64,000 nt of DNA from Gracilaria domingensis. Lineage: Eukaryota > Rhodophyta > Florideophyceae > Gracilariales > Gracilariaceae. The notes under the pieces are model-generated. The model made no database searches, was not told where the DNA came from, and saw only the letters and a list, made by a program, of their open reading frames with translations. Positions within the stretch are counted from its first letter, which is position 1, and the number at the start of each line of letters is the position of its first letter. Below, in pieces: positions 53,380 through 62,926 of this stretch. Position numbers and translations under genes: made by a program. The DNA lies in assembly GCA_022539475.1 (NCBI GenBank), contig VCMS01000174.1, positions 1 to 64,000 of the forward strand, written 5' to 3'.

Positions 53380-54258
53380 AAGCGATGGTGCCCTCTCCAC
53401 CATTTCGCATTTCTGCAAGTCTCTAGAAATTGAGCTTTCCCTCGAACAGCTGGACTGCGAACCTTTCTTGCATGGCTTTGGCGAGGCCTTCATAGACTGA
53501 CAGCCAGTCTTTGCCATCTGGAAACTCTCTCGCAAGGATGAAAACGGAGTCAGCTTCCAAATACCTTTTTATGTCGTTAAAGGGTCAGAACCCATCCTCC
53601 TCGGTAACGACATCCTTTCCCGTTCCAACCTCCTTGGCGATGTAAAAGAAATCCGAGTGCCTCCCAGAATTATTGGCAACGAGAGAGACCAAGCTCTTCT
53701 CAGAACATACCATGTAGGCAAGGACCTAGATAAGCGAGCCAGGCTTCTTCTTGTCCATTTCACTATCACCCAATGAAAGCGCTACTCGCAGCGCTCAAGG
53801 GGCCCTCAGCCAAGGTCAAGCTCATCGAGAACGAGGAACGCTTCGGTAAGCGGGCCCATCTCTACAACCATCTGCGTCCGCGCGAAATGAAGAAGATATG
53901 CGCACGAGATGATGTTCTCACTAGGACGCTCAAGGACCTTCTACAGGCTGCATTCGACTCCTGCACTTCCTGCGCAAGTACCGGGAGACCTCTCAGCCCC
54001 CGCAAAGCCTCCCTTGCGCGACTTTTTAAGGAGTTTAATGAACACGTGCGACTCGACTTCATGTTCGTAGCGGAACTGGGTAATCTTCCCATACTGCACA
54101 TGAAGGATGCAAGCACAGGCCTATCGGTGGCATGGCTTTCCTTCTCTAAGAGCATGAAGAAGTAAGCCCACAACTTCGATCTTCGTTGGATAATGGTGCA
54201 TGGCCCTCCATCTGAAGTCTCTGCAGACCCAGAATTCGATTGTGAGGAGTTCAAGGCA
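53380..54258 (+). pseudogene. Protease and integrase N-terminal part of element B
   Basis: The protease end is seen as IPFYVVKGSEPILLGNDILS near 53560-53625. From 53773 the integrase zinc finger has HLYNHLRPREMKKI and SCTSC. The core begins VRLDFMFVAELGNLPILHMK with the first Asp, then SADPEFDCEEFKAM with the second. The frame is broken by a TAA at 54163 and by TGA/TAG earlier. The sequence is cut by element C right after EFKAM. Confidence 0.75.
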
Positions 54259-54263
54259 ATGTG
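54259..54263. repeat. Left target-site duplication of element C (ATGTG)
   Basis: ATGTG directly precedes the 5' LTR and recurs directly after the 3' LTR at 59528-59532. Confidence 0.93.
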
Positions 54264-54614
54264 TGTTAGAATTGCGTGTGTTTGCGCAATTGTGACACGT
54301 ACTTGTATTACGTCAGATTCTGTATGAGGTTCTTACGTGTGTGAACTCGTGCGTGTCTACACTGAATTGCGCATATGCGGGGTTTACAGCTCTTTGTTGT
54401 TTGTGAGCTCACGGATGGTGAGCTGTCTAGATATTATCTGAGCGCGTTCGTACGAGATATAGCGCTTCTGGAAGTGCATAAATACCACTTGTTCAGGGCG
54501 CGACGGACAACAGAAGGAGGTCAAGCACAGACCATCCACTACTCCACCGCCGCCGTGAGAAAAGTATTGTTATTAGTCTATCAGTCGTTCGTTCCCATAC
54601 ACCCAGCTTTCATT
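54264..54614 (+). repeat. 5' LTR of element C
   Basis: Starts TGTTAGAATTGCG and ends CTTTCATT. A TATA-like GCATAAATA lies at 54477-54485. An ATG at 54375 is in frame with gag but lies upstream of this TATA, so probably in U3. It contains the palindrome CGCATATGCG. Confidence 0.95.
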
Positions 54615-54617
54615 GTT

Positions 54618-56582
54618 ATGGGCCCAGAAAGTTCCTCTAACAATCTGCCGACGCGCCCGCGGTTTTCTTGGGACATACGAAACGTTCCTTGGACGGATGG
54701 AAAGGGAAGCCAAGAGCAGTATGCAAACGCCGTTTCACTGTGGCAGGCTTTTCACCAGACGTTGGCCGACACCAACGATAACAAGATCAGACCAGCTGTT
54801 CAAGGCATCATGCTTCTGTCTCAACTGTTTGGTCGAGCACGAGATATCTGCAAATCGATCCCTGCGGATACTATTCGCTCCGAGGACGGAGCCCAAGCGA
54901 TTGTCGACGCTTTGTACAAGCGTGACCCCCTGGCTGTCGTCTCTGATGTCTATCAGGATTTTTTGGCGCTCCTTAACACTAAGAGGAATGCCAACGAAAG
55001 CTTTAAGAACTTCGAATCGCGGTTCCAAGCGCATGTATCCCGTGTGAACGCCCATGGTACCGAGGCAAAATTGTCGGAAGCACTAGTGGCCTTCACTTTG
55101 TTGGCCAATTCGGATGTGGACAGCAACCAGCGTGTGTCCGTTCTCGCGAACTGTTCAGCTAAGGACCACACATTTACCTCCACGTCTAGTACCGATGACT
55201 TTCTCAAAGCCGTTTCATACGAATCTATTGCCTCCGTTCTTCGACAGTGTGACAAAGTTCGAAGCCAGTCATCGCCCTCTGCCGCGACAACCCTGTCCAC
55301 CAACGCCTCTTTCGCTTCATCATCTCGCTCTGGAGGTCGCAAGGCCGCACAACGTCAGCGTATGACACCGGAGGAGATCATTGACCTCAAACAGAAGACA
55401 AAGTGTAATAGATGCGGGAAGTACGGACATTGGGCTAACGATCACCGTCGAGATGGATCGTTGAAGCCTGGATTCAAGTCAACGGACAATCCCGCTACCG
55501 GTGCCAAAGAGAACAAAAATGTGCTGACATTCAACATGGCAACGCTACGCGAGGTAGCTAATCCCTCATCATCTCTCTTGGGAGCCGACGGTCCACTTTT
55601 GGACAATGCAGCACCATACAGTGGCATTGGTTTGGAAGAGCTGCACATGATCAAAGACCTGGTCCTACCGAACTGGACTGGAAACCTTGACCCGCTACCT
55701 GCGCCTGTGGCAGACAAGACGCACTGGCAATATGGATCAGGGACTCACAGAAGCGACACGAGGCCTCTATTAGGGTCCATCATGCTCACTGGCCGCACAG
55801 ACCAAGGCGAAGAAGTCAAGATCCGTCACCTCGTTATGGAGGGGTCATCGCAGTGGGTTGTCGGACGCAACGTCACGACCCGCTGTGACATTTTGCATAT
55901 GAATGATAATCTCCTAAAGTTGCCCAACACCGAAGAAGGTGGAGAAACACCCACAATCTCTCTTCTCGACGTGGATATGCACACTTACATCCCACACTCC
56001 GTGTTTACCTGTGATCCTTTACAACTCACCACCCACGACAAGTCTACACTCTTCTGTGCTACAGCTCATTTTGACGAAGGTCTCGCCGACAGGCCTTGGA
56101 AAGAGTTGAAGAAAATTATCGACAAAGTTCACAGACACATCTGTGGACATTCAACCTACACGGACATCAAGTTACTTCTGCAAAGGAATGGTCTTTGGAA
56201 CGAACAAGTCCGAGACTACCTTGAGAAAACTCTCGAAGAATGTACTGTTTGCCTCACAACTGCCAGGCCAAAAAAAGCCCGTAAGGTTTCTCTCAGCAGC
56301 ATGAGTAGAAGTTTCAACGAGGTGGTGTGTGTTGACCATATGTACTTGGATCAGTACTGTGTAATGCACATTATGGACTCCACCACAAGGTACTCTGCTG
56401 GATGCGTCGTTGAAAACGCATCAATGGAGAGTGCGATTTACGTTTTTGATGCACACTGGATTACGCCATTCTGGTTCCCCCATACCGTCGCATTTGATCC
56501 AGCATTCAGTAACTCATTGTTTAAGCAGTTTCTAATGTTCCATCACATAGAAGCCCGGCCTCTAACCGCCACGGAGGCATAA
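54618..56582 (+). CDS. gag: Gag-protease-integrase N-terminal ORF of element C
   Basis: 654 codons from the ATG at 54618 (MGPESSSNNLPTRPRFSWDI). This start matches element D; the in-frame ATG at 54375 lies in U3. Residues 1-240 are copia-type gag. A zinc knuckle at 263-276 is CCHH rather than CCHC (CNRCGKYGHWANDH). At 329, LLDNAAPYSGIG sits where copia proteases have DSGA; element D has DNSA. The integrase zinc finger follows (VHRHICGH, then CTVC), then VCVDHMYLDQYC with the first Asp and VAFDPAFSNSLF with the second. The ORF stops at TAA 56580 because of an apparent one-base insertion near 56565 relative to D. The integrase Glu (NKNVLESKHR) is in the next frame. Confidence 0.88.
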   Translation: MGPESSSNNLPTRPRFSWDIRNVPWTDGKGSQEQYANAVSLWQAFHQTLADTNDNKIRPAVQGIMLLSQLFGRARDICKSIPADTIRSEDGAQAIVDALYKRDPLAVVSDVYQDFLALLNTKRNANESFKNFESRFQAHVSRVNAHGTEAKLSEALVAFTLLANSDVDSNQRVSVLANCSAKDHTFTSTSSTDDFLKAVSYESIASVLRQCDKVRSQSSPSAATTLSTNASFASSSRSGGRKAAQRQRMTPEEIIDLKQKTKCNRCGKYGHWANDHRRDGSLKPGFKSTDNPATGAKENKNVLTFNMATLREVANPSSSLLGADGPLLDNAAPYSGIGLEELHMIKDLVLPNWTGNLDPLPAPVADKTHWQYGSGTHRSDTRPLLGSIMLTGRTDQGEEVKIRHLVMEGSSQWVVGRNVTTRCDILHMNDNLLKLPNTEEGGETPTISLLDVDMHTYIPHSVFTCDPLQLTTHDKSTLFCATAHFDEGLADRPWKELKKIIDKVHRHICGHSTYTDIKLLLQRNGLWNEQVRDYLEKTLEECTVCLTTARPKKARKVSLSSMSRSFNEVVCVDHMYLDQYCVMHIMDSTTRYSAGCVVENASMESAIYVFDAHWITPFWFPHTVAFDPAFSNSLFKQFLMFHHIEARPLTATEA

Positions 56583-56591
56583 CAAGAACGT

Positions 56592-57345
56592 ACTGGAATC
56601 TAAGCATCGGGTCATAAGAGATATTTTCCTTCGTCTTAAGGAAAATTCTCCCATTGGCTTTCAACAGCATCCGCGCCTGGTTATTAGTCAGGCAATTCGC
56701 ATCTCCAACGATTTGTATGGCAATGATGTAATGTCTGCACACGAGCTAGCCAAGGGGTACGCACGCCCGATCGAGGCCGGTAAGGGCCCCACATTACTGC
56801 CTCAGGAACTGGAAGATGCACATACGAACCTCCTGGCCAAACGAAAGTTAACTCTCATTCTACGCTCTAAAGCCTTGAAAGAATTTCCAATGTCTATTGG
56901 TGACCTCGTACAAGTTTACATCAAACTCCAACACGAGAAGAGAGGACGTTGGTCAGAACCAAAGCCAATACTTTCATTTGACCTCGAAGGTAGAACTATC
57001 ACAGTGCCAGGTAAGGGAGGCCGAACAGTGTCAGCAGCAATCGAAGATGTCAGACCGGCACTTCGCACAAGGGAACTAGCAACTGCTGTGCAACAGGCAA
57101 TTGATGATATGGACCGAACGCTAGAAGAATCTCTTTCAGACTACCTAGATTCTTCTGAAGAAGACACACGAGAACAAGCTGACAGTTCTTCGGAAAGAAT
57201 ATCTGAACAACAAGCTGATACAGAAATAGAACCTGCAAGCATCGGACCCCAATATCCCAGTATAGGTGACCAAATCGAAGTATATTGGCCTGATGACAAG
57301 CAGTTTTACGCAGGAACTGTGGCCAGACACAACCCACGCACGTAG
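56592..57345 (+). CDS. Integrase C-terminal and linker part of element C pol, after the frame shift
   Basis: Frame 1 is open from about 56570 and gives NKNVLESKHRVIRDIFLRL, with the integrase catalytic Glu, then ISNDLYGNDVMSAHELAKGY and KLTLILRSKALKEFPMSIGD. It ends with an acidic linker and YWPDDKQFYAGTVARHN. There is no start codon of its own; the TTG at 56713 is not credible. Translation would need a +1/-1 recoding event, or the copy is defective. A TAG at 57343-57345 closes it, and the next ORF is in the same frame. Confidence 0.8.
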
Positions 57346-57354
57346 AAGTATTCC

Positions 57355-59154
57355 GTGAACTATCTTGATGGGGATAAGGAAGTTTTAAATCTTCAGGAAG
57401 AGAACTGGAGATATGCGTCAGATAATGGCAATGGTACGGATCCAGGAACAATCGCAGCAACAGAATCTCAGAACCAAGCCCAAGAGACTTTACAGTCTGC
57501 CGAGGTTCAACTCTCCCCTGGCCAGGAGTTGGAAAGCAAAGAGCGCGAGATAATTGCTACCTACTTTAAAGCCTTTGGTAGTCAGGAATTTATGCTTCAC
57601 CAAGCTCAAGGACTGCCGCTTTATGCAACCCAGAATGCGTTCGAAAGAGAACAGAAGTCATTCATGCGTACAGTTCACGTCGTTCCTGTATCCAAAGTCC
57701 CTCGCCACGCCAACATTGTCACAAGTCATGTGTTGTACAAAGTGAAGAAGTGTGACGATGAATCCTTTACCCTCAAAGCCCGAATCGCTGTTCATGGTAA
57801 TAAGGATAGAGAGAAAGACGTACTCAAGACTGATTCCGCAACTTGTCCGCCTGTTGGAATTCGGATCTTACTGTCTTTGGCCGTCATTCATAAGTGGACA
57901 TTGGCAAAAATTGACTTCAAAAGTGCGTTTCTTCAGACAGAAGCCGAACGTGATGTGTATGTTATACCACCAAGAGAGTGCACGACGAGGAACCAACACT
58001 ACTGGTTGCTCTTGGCAGCGGCATATGGTCTGGTTAATGCTGGTGCCAAATGGCAACAAGTGAGTGATGATGCTCTTCGCAGCTTTGGATTCATGCAGTT
58101 AGTATACGTCCCACAACTTTTCTACCTCACACATAATGGCCGGACATGCATTCTAGCAGTGAAGGTAGTGGATGATATACTATTTGCTGGTGAGAGAAGT
58201 AAGCTTACTGAGTTGATTATGAAAATTGGAAAGCAGTATGAACTTGGCACAATTGTCTATGGCCCTGGATCGTTCAATTTTTATGGACTTCGCGTGCACC
58301 AGAAGGAAGATTACACCGTTACTATTGATGGTGAGGAGAAGCTTCAAACGTTCGAAAGCTACGTGATCAGCCGTAATCGCCGCAAGGAACTTGACAAGTG
58401 TCTAAACGCTATTGAGTCGTCTGCATTTCGTTCTGTCAATAGCTCAATTGGTTGGTTAGGGATCGCCGCTTCTCCGTTCTGTGCACATGCTGCGAGCTAC
58501 CTCCAACAGAAAGGGCCTGAACCGCTTGTCAAAGATCTTATAACTCAGATTAACCTTTTGAAGGAATTGAAAAGACGTGGCTCCCTGCTGAGTTTTCTAA
58601 GACCAAGTGGGCAGAAGGAATGTCGCGTTGTAGTGTTTTGCGACGCCAGTCGCTCTACTGATCATGGACAACTGGGATTTGTGGCCGGACTTTTATTTGG
58701 TGACCTTTCTATCGACTCCATCTTTCATACAATTTGCTGGACTTCACACAAGTCTCGAAGACCAGTCAAGTCGATAGGATCGGCAGAAACTCTTGCAGCC
58801 GGTGAGGCTATCGACCAAGGAAAGGTTCTGTGTAACGCGTTCAAGACTTTGTTGGGTATCCAAGTTGGATTATGGATCGTTGTCGACTCCAAAGATTTAT
58901 ACGTTACACTGTCTACCTGCCGTAATGCAACGGATCGGTCTATACGCGGAGATATCAGTGTCATTCGATATGACTACGAGACAAAGAAGATTGAGCGCAT
59001 GATCTGGGTGCCTGGAAAATGCAACTACGGTGATCCACTGACGAAAACGGACAGTCCGTTGGCGGAAGCTTTGCAACTATTGCTCTACTGTGGAAAGATC
59101 TCGATTGATTTCGAAGCAGCACTTCACAACAGTTCCAACAAGTCTACTGGCTAG
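57355..59154 (+). CDS. Reverse transcriptase-RNase H ORF of element C
   Basis: About 600 codons in the same frame as the preceding ORF, separated only by the TAG at 57343. RT of the RVT_2 type contains VPRHANIVTSHVLYKVKK, DFKSAFLQTE and the catalytic VVDDILFAG (VVDD where YVDD is usual). RNase H has VVFCDASRS, GSAETLAAGEAID, IVVDSKDLYVTLS and the conserved copia end KNIERMIWV-like KKIERMIWVPGKCNYGDPLT. It ends at TAG 59152. Its own start is unclear, so it is probably the C-terminal part of one polyprotein. Confidence 0.88.
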   Translation: MNYLDGDKEVLNLQEENWRYASDNGNGTDPGTIAATESQNQAQETLQSAEVQLSPGQELESKEREIIATYFKAFGSQEFMLHQAQGLPLYATQNAFEREQKSFMRTVHVVPVSKVPRHANIVTSHVLYKVKKCDDESFTLKARIAVHGNKDREKDVLKTDSATCPPVGIRILLSLAVIHKWTLAKIDFKSAFLQTEAERDVYVIPPRECTTRNQHYWLLLAAAYGLVNAGAKWQQVSDDALRSFGFMQLVYVPQLFYLTHNGRTCILAVKVVDDILFAGERSKLTELIMKIGKQYELGTIVYGPGSFNFYGLRVHQKEDYTVTIDGEEKLQTFESYVISRNRRKELDKCLNAIESSAFRSVNSSIGWLGIAASPFCAHAASYLQQKGPEPLVKDLITQINLLKELKRRGSLLSFLRPSGQKECRVVVFCDASRSTDHGQLGFVAGLLFGDLSIDSIFHTICWTSHKSRRPVKSIGSAETLAAGEAIDQGKVLCNAFKTLLGIQVGLWIVVDSKDLYVTLSTCRNATDRSIRGDISVIRYDYETKKIERMIWVPGKCNYGDPLTKTDSPLAEALQLLLYCGKISIDFEAALHNSSNKSTG

Positions 59155-59176
59155 TAGGTTTTCGAAAATGGATTGG

Positions 59177-59527
59177 TGTTAGAATTGCGTGTGTTTGCGC
59201 AATTGTGACACGTACTTGTATTACGTCAGATTCTGTATGAGGTTCTTACGTGTGTGAACTCGTGCGTGTCTACACTGAATTGCGCATATGCGGGGTTTAC
59301 AGCTCTTTGTTGTTTGTGAGCTCACGGATGGTGAGCTGTCTAGATATTATCTGAGCGCGTTCGTACGAGATATAGCGCTTCTGGAAGTGCATAAATACCA
59401 CTTGTTCAGGGCGCGACGGACAACAGAAGGAGGTCAAGCACAGACCATCCACTACTCCACCGCCGCCGTGAGAAAAGTATTGTTATTAGTCTATCAGTCG
59501 TTCGTTCCCATACACCCAGCTTTCATT
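59177..59527 (+). repeat. 3' LTR of element C
   Basis: Appears identical to 54264-54614 by eye; same length. Followed by the ATGTG duplication. Confidence 0.95.
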
Positions 59528-59532
59528 ATGTG
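59528..59532. repeat. Right target-site duplication of element C (ATGTG)
   Basis: Second copy of the 5-bp duplication at 54259-54263. Confidence 0.93.
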
Positions 59533-61978
59533 TGCGAACCACGAAATCACCTTTGCGCCCAGACCAGCCCGGCAACAAAACAAGATAGGAATTGTAGAGT
59601 CGTAGAACGAGGCCATAAGGTACTTCATCCTGAAGTTAATGAAGGATAGGCAGTTAACGTCCTCAAGATGGCAGGAAACTCCTTCCGATCAGGAGCTGGT
59701 CGCCAAAGCAGTCTTCCTCAAGAACATCCTCCTCGGATCCAAGTGCCTTTCCAGCTTCGAGCTAGCAAGAGGCTACAGGCCATCCCTGTGCGGTCTCACC
59801 AAAACTCGAATAGATGACGAGCTCGTGCCCGCATACCAGGAAAGGCCCGCTCGTCGTGCCCTCCATCTATTTCTCCGCAGAAGAGACTTCAAACACTTGG
59901 ACAGGACCCTCCTCACTCAACGTATGTCTGTGTACTTCGTTAAAAAGGGTACGAAAGGAAGTCAATGGTATCCGAGGTTCGTCAAAAAAGTCTTCCAGCA
60001 CTTCGTTATAGTCTCGTCTACTGAGGACCTTCGTGGCTACTCATACACAGTTGCATACGAAGACCTCAAATTGCGGCCGCGCTCCCCTCTTCTCGTAGAG
60101 CTCGAGCAAGTCGAACTCGGCTGGTCCGAGCTCTCAAAGGCGGAACACTAGAACGTCGATATCACACAACAGAACGATGAAGAGCCAGACAATGCCCTTG
60201 TTCGCATAACCGACGACCCACTCCTGGACGACGATATCGACTTTGGATCCAATTCGCGGAGTGGGACGATCATCCACACAGCTTCGCCTATCTCGCGAAC
60301 AGTATCCATGCTCGTCCCTTCGATGCACCCTTCAACGACATATGTGACTATTCGGCAGCTGGTTCTCCACCCTCAGGCGCTCTTCTGCTAACAGCTAGGC
60401 AGAATATTCTTAAGGATTTGTACGAGCGCTCTGGGAACGAACCTTTACCCGAGCATCGACTGCAACGCGCTCCTCACTGGCTTTCGGACGAGGCAATCGA
60501 AAAGGAAAAGCAAAGCCACCGAGAACGAGAGTAGTACCAAGCTGTATCGATTCGAAACTTGCCGCGAATGGCCAATCTAATCTCATCTCATCACTTCTTC
60601 GTGATTAAGCACGACGGTGAGAGCAACTTCTACAAACTAAAGTGCCGTCTTGTTCCACATGGCGACAATGACAAGAGAAAGATTATCTTTGTTCATACTG
60701 TTTGCAACGATTCGCTTGCTCGTATCGCTCGCCTCACTACTCCACTTTTCCCTCTCCCCGTTGGATGTCATATCGGCCTACCTCCAAGCCGGAGAACTGC
60801 AGCGGGACATTTACATGAGGCCCCCGCGGGAATGGTCGGACTACGTCGACGAAATCTGGAAGCTTCTAGCTCCTCCATATGGACTCGTCGAATCTGGACG
60901 GCTATGGCAACCGTGCGTTGAGGAGGGGCTCCTCGAGAAAGGTTTCATGACCGTACCAAGCAGACCACAACTCTTCCTACGGTGGAAATCAGACAAACTT
61001 CGCCTGCTCCTAGCCAAAGTGGTGCACGACATGATATTCGCCAGAGAGTCAAACTCCGCGCAGAAGTTCCGCCAGCACTCGCATCCAAGTTCGACGTCGG
61101 AAGGTTCTCTGATGGCAGCGAAATTGTCCTCAATATACTGTTCATTAGGCAGCCTTCCGACTTCAGCATATCTTTGAGCATGGACGAGCTCCTCAGCTCA
61201 ACAACTCACTCCCATACCGCTTTCGAAGACAAGGAGGAAGGAAGACAACCACCCGTGCACGCCGTAGGAGCTCAGACACTTCCAGAGCCTAACAGGAAAG
61301 TTAAACTTCCTAGGCCACGGAATTCTTCACCAAGCGTCCTTTGTTGCCAGTAAGCTCCAGCAGAATGTCTCCAGGCTCAAAGTGAGCTAAATTCGCCACC
61401 TCAACCAAGCGCTGAGCAACATTAAGCCCATGAAGCCACAGCTGCTGTACAAACCACCCGAATCCCCAATTTCAGAGGCCGACTTCCGCACTCATGTGCT
61501 CTCTCTCGTTCAGCGACGCCGCGTCAGAAACTTCTTTATAAGAGCAGACCGGCTTTTTGTGTGGCTTGGCCTATCCAGGAGACGAGGGCACAGTCTGCCC
61601 TTTCGTAGACTGGCAGAACTCGGAACAGAGTCTAGTTTCCATCTTCTCAGCTGGCGAAGAAGTACATGCTGCTTCTCAAACTGCAGACCGGTCGATACAT
61701 CTTCTCAAGACCTTGCCCTACATACTGCACCCGTTTGGCAAGGCGGCAAAGCCCATCTCTCAAATGCTCGTCGATTCCTTCGGGCTACACAGACTGTTGC
61801 ACTGCTCCGGGATTCCTTCGAAGCGAAAGAGATTGATTATCTAGAATGGGTTCCAGGTCCAAAGAATCTGGCCGACGCACTAACGAAGATCAATTCGCAT
61901 GCGTTCAAGAAGCTCAAGAACATAATGGTCACAGGAGCTATACCTGCCGACGTACTAGAGCCCATGACTCCAATGTAA
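59533..61978 (+). pseudogene. Integrase end, RT and RNase H of element B
   Basis: The integrase continues directly after element C (ITFAPRPARQQNKIGIVES, with the catalytic Glu), then TAG. 59639-60151 gives the integrase C-terminal part (LAKAVFLKN-like AKAVFLKNILLGSKCLSSFE, VYFVKKGTKGSQWYPRFVKK). After 60559, RT appears over several frames: NLISSHHFFVIKHDGESNFY, LSPLDVISAYLQAGELQRDI, APPYGLVESGRLWQ, LLLAKVVHDMIFA. RNase H ends with EIDYLEWVPGPKNLADALTK and TAA at 61976. Multiple frameshifts and stops. Confidence 0.8.
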
Positions 61979-61999
61979 ACGGTTCAAACAACCTTGACC

Positions 62000-62926
62000 T
62001 CAAGCTTTACTCATGTTCTTCTTAGCCTTGCGCGCTGCACTCTTCGCTGACCCATTGATCTTCCTTCTAGATCTGCCCCTACCACCGCCACACTCTACCT
62101 GTCGAAGTTCGATCACTCGGGGAAATTCCCTCGGATCACCAACGCAGCGTCGAAATGCCTCGACGCATGCACGCAATGGGTACTGCGCCACGCAATCCAG
62201 TATGTGTCGCTGATCCGTGTCGATGCACACCACATGGTCCAAGTTCCTCGAACGCAACCGCGCTAGAAAGACACCAGAACTATGCGCCAAGACCCAGCCT
62301 TTGGAGCTGTCCAACGGCTCTGTACCCAGAGCCACTCGGCGGAGAACAACCTTATGCAGGCTTTCGTTCATCCATTTTCCTGCATTTGCGAACAAAAACA
62401 AAGCCGGCAAATCCTGATGGAGAACGCTTTCCTTTGCCTCGTCTTCGCCAAAGGTTCGTGCGAGTGCATTGGGGACAGCCTCCTGGATGCACATATTAGG
62501 TGTCATGCTTACGAGCATCCTTTCTCTTCCAAGTTCAAACTGTCGTGACTGGTCTATCTTTTCTCGCTCACCATAGGAAGAAAATCGCACTAGAACACCG
62601 ATATATCTTACCCAGTAGGAGTCAAGCGAGTTCAATACACTAGGATCTTCCCTATACTTCAGACGTACCCAATCCGTCACTGCCTCATAGCGCACATCAC
62701 ACTTCACTTGACCGTGCCACACTCCCTCTACACTGAGAGCATTAGCCAAACTCGAGCCTCCCAGCCACCCGAACTGAATAGGGCACCACCTCCATTGGGG
62801 TTCATCGTGGTTGCGGCCATAATACTGCGGACCGCGATACACACGCAGCCCACGCTCACCGCCCATTATGGTGTCTCTGCTGATGTATATAACTGCACGT
62901 ACATCCCACTCAGTTGTGGTTGCCAA
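62000..62926 (-). CDS. Hypothetical protein with possible cysteine-protease-like C/H/D pattern
   Basis: 308 residues as read; the TTG at 62926 is not a credible start. The frame is open further upstream (to at least about 62990), and the first in-frame ATG is residue 21 (62866). Visible features are WCPIQFGWLGGSSLANALS; MCIQEAVPNALARTFG with Cys146; a Leu-rich middle; SSGVFLARLRSRNLDHVVCI with His231; Asp236/238 and RHILD with Asp244. The tail is very basic (RGRSRRKINGSAKSAARKAK) and may bind nucleic acid or act as a nuclear signal. Cys-x3-A-x2-N-A and HVVxID-x-RxIxD arrangements occur in papain-like transposon proteases, so that fold is a guess. It is antisense to, and only 22 bp from, the end of element B. 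Confidence 0.5.
   Translation of the reverse strand: MATTTEWDVRAVIYISRDTIMGGERGLRVYRGPQYYGRNHDEPQWRWCPIQFGWLGGSSLANALSVEGVWHGQVKCDVRYEAVTDWVRLKYREDPSVLNSLDSYWVRYIGVLVRFSSYGEREKIDQSRQFELGRERMLVSMTPNMCIQEAVPNALARTFGEDEAKESVLHQDLPALFLFANAGKWMNESLHKVVLRRVALGTEPLDSSKGWVLAHSSGVFLARLRSRNLDHVVCIDTDQRHILDCVAQYPLRACVEAFRRCVGDPREFPRVIELRQVECGGGRGRSRRKINGSAKSAARKAKKNMSKA

Larger units (their letters stand above)
54264..59527 (+). mobile_element. Copia-type element C, recent insertion
   Basis: 5,264 bp with two 351-bp LTRs that I read as identical, and 5-bp ATGTG duplications on both sides. It carries gag, protease-like, integrase, RT and RNase H in copia order. It is inserted within the integrase of element B, whose reading resumes in frame on the far side if the insert and one ATGTG are skipped. 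Identical LTRs imply a very recent insertion. Confidence 0.95.
51667..62000 (+). mobile_element. Copia-type element B, decayed and split by element C
   Basis: Gag-like, protease, integrase, RT and RNase H pieces occur in copia order on the plus strand, from an ATG at 52018 to TAA at 61976. The integrase is interrupted at 54264 and resumes after 59527. The region 51667-52017 may be its 5' LTR, but no matching 3' copy was found, so outer boundaries are uncertain. Many stops show it is older than C. Confidence 0.75.

Noticed and set aside
1255-62000. Reassigned amber codon in this genome, since several frames are broken by TAG only
   Set aside because: TAG also ends the element C pol and the first membrane-protein gene, and other frames are broken by TAA and TGA, so ordinary decay or local readthrough is simpler.
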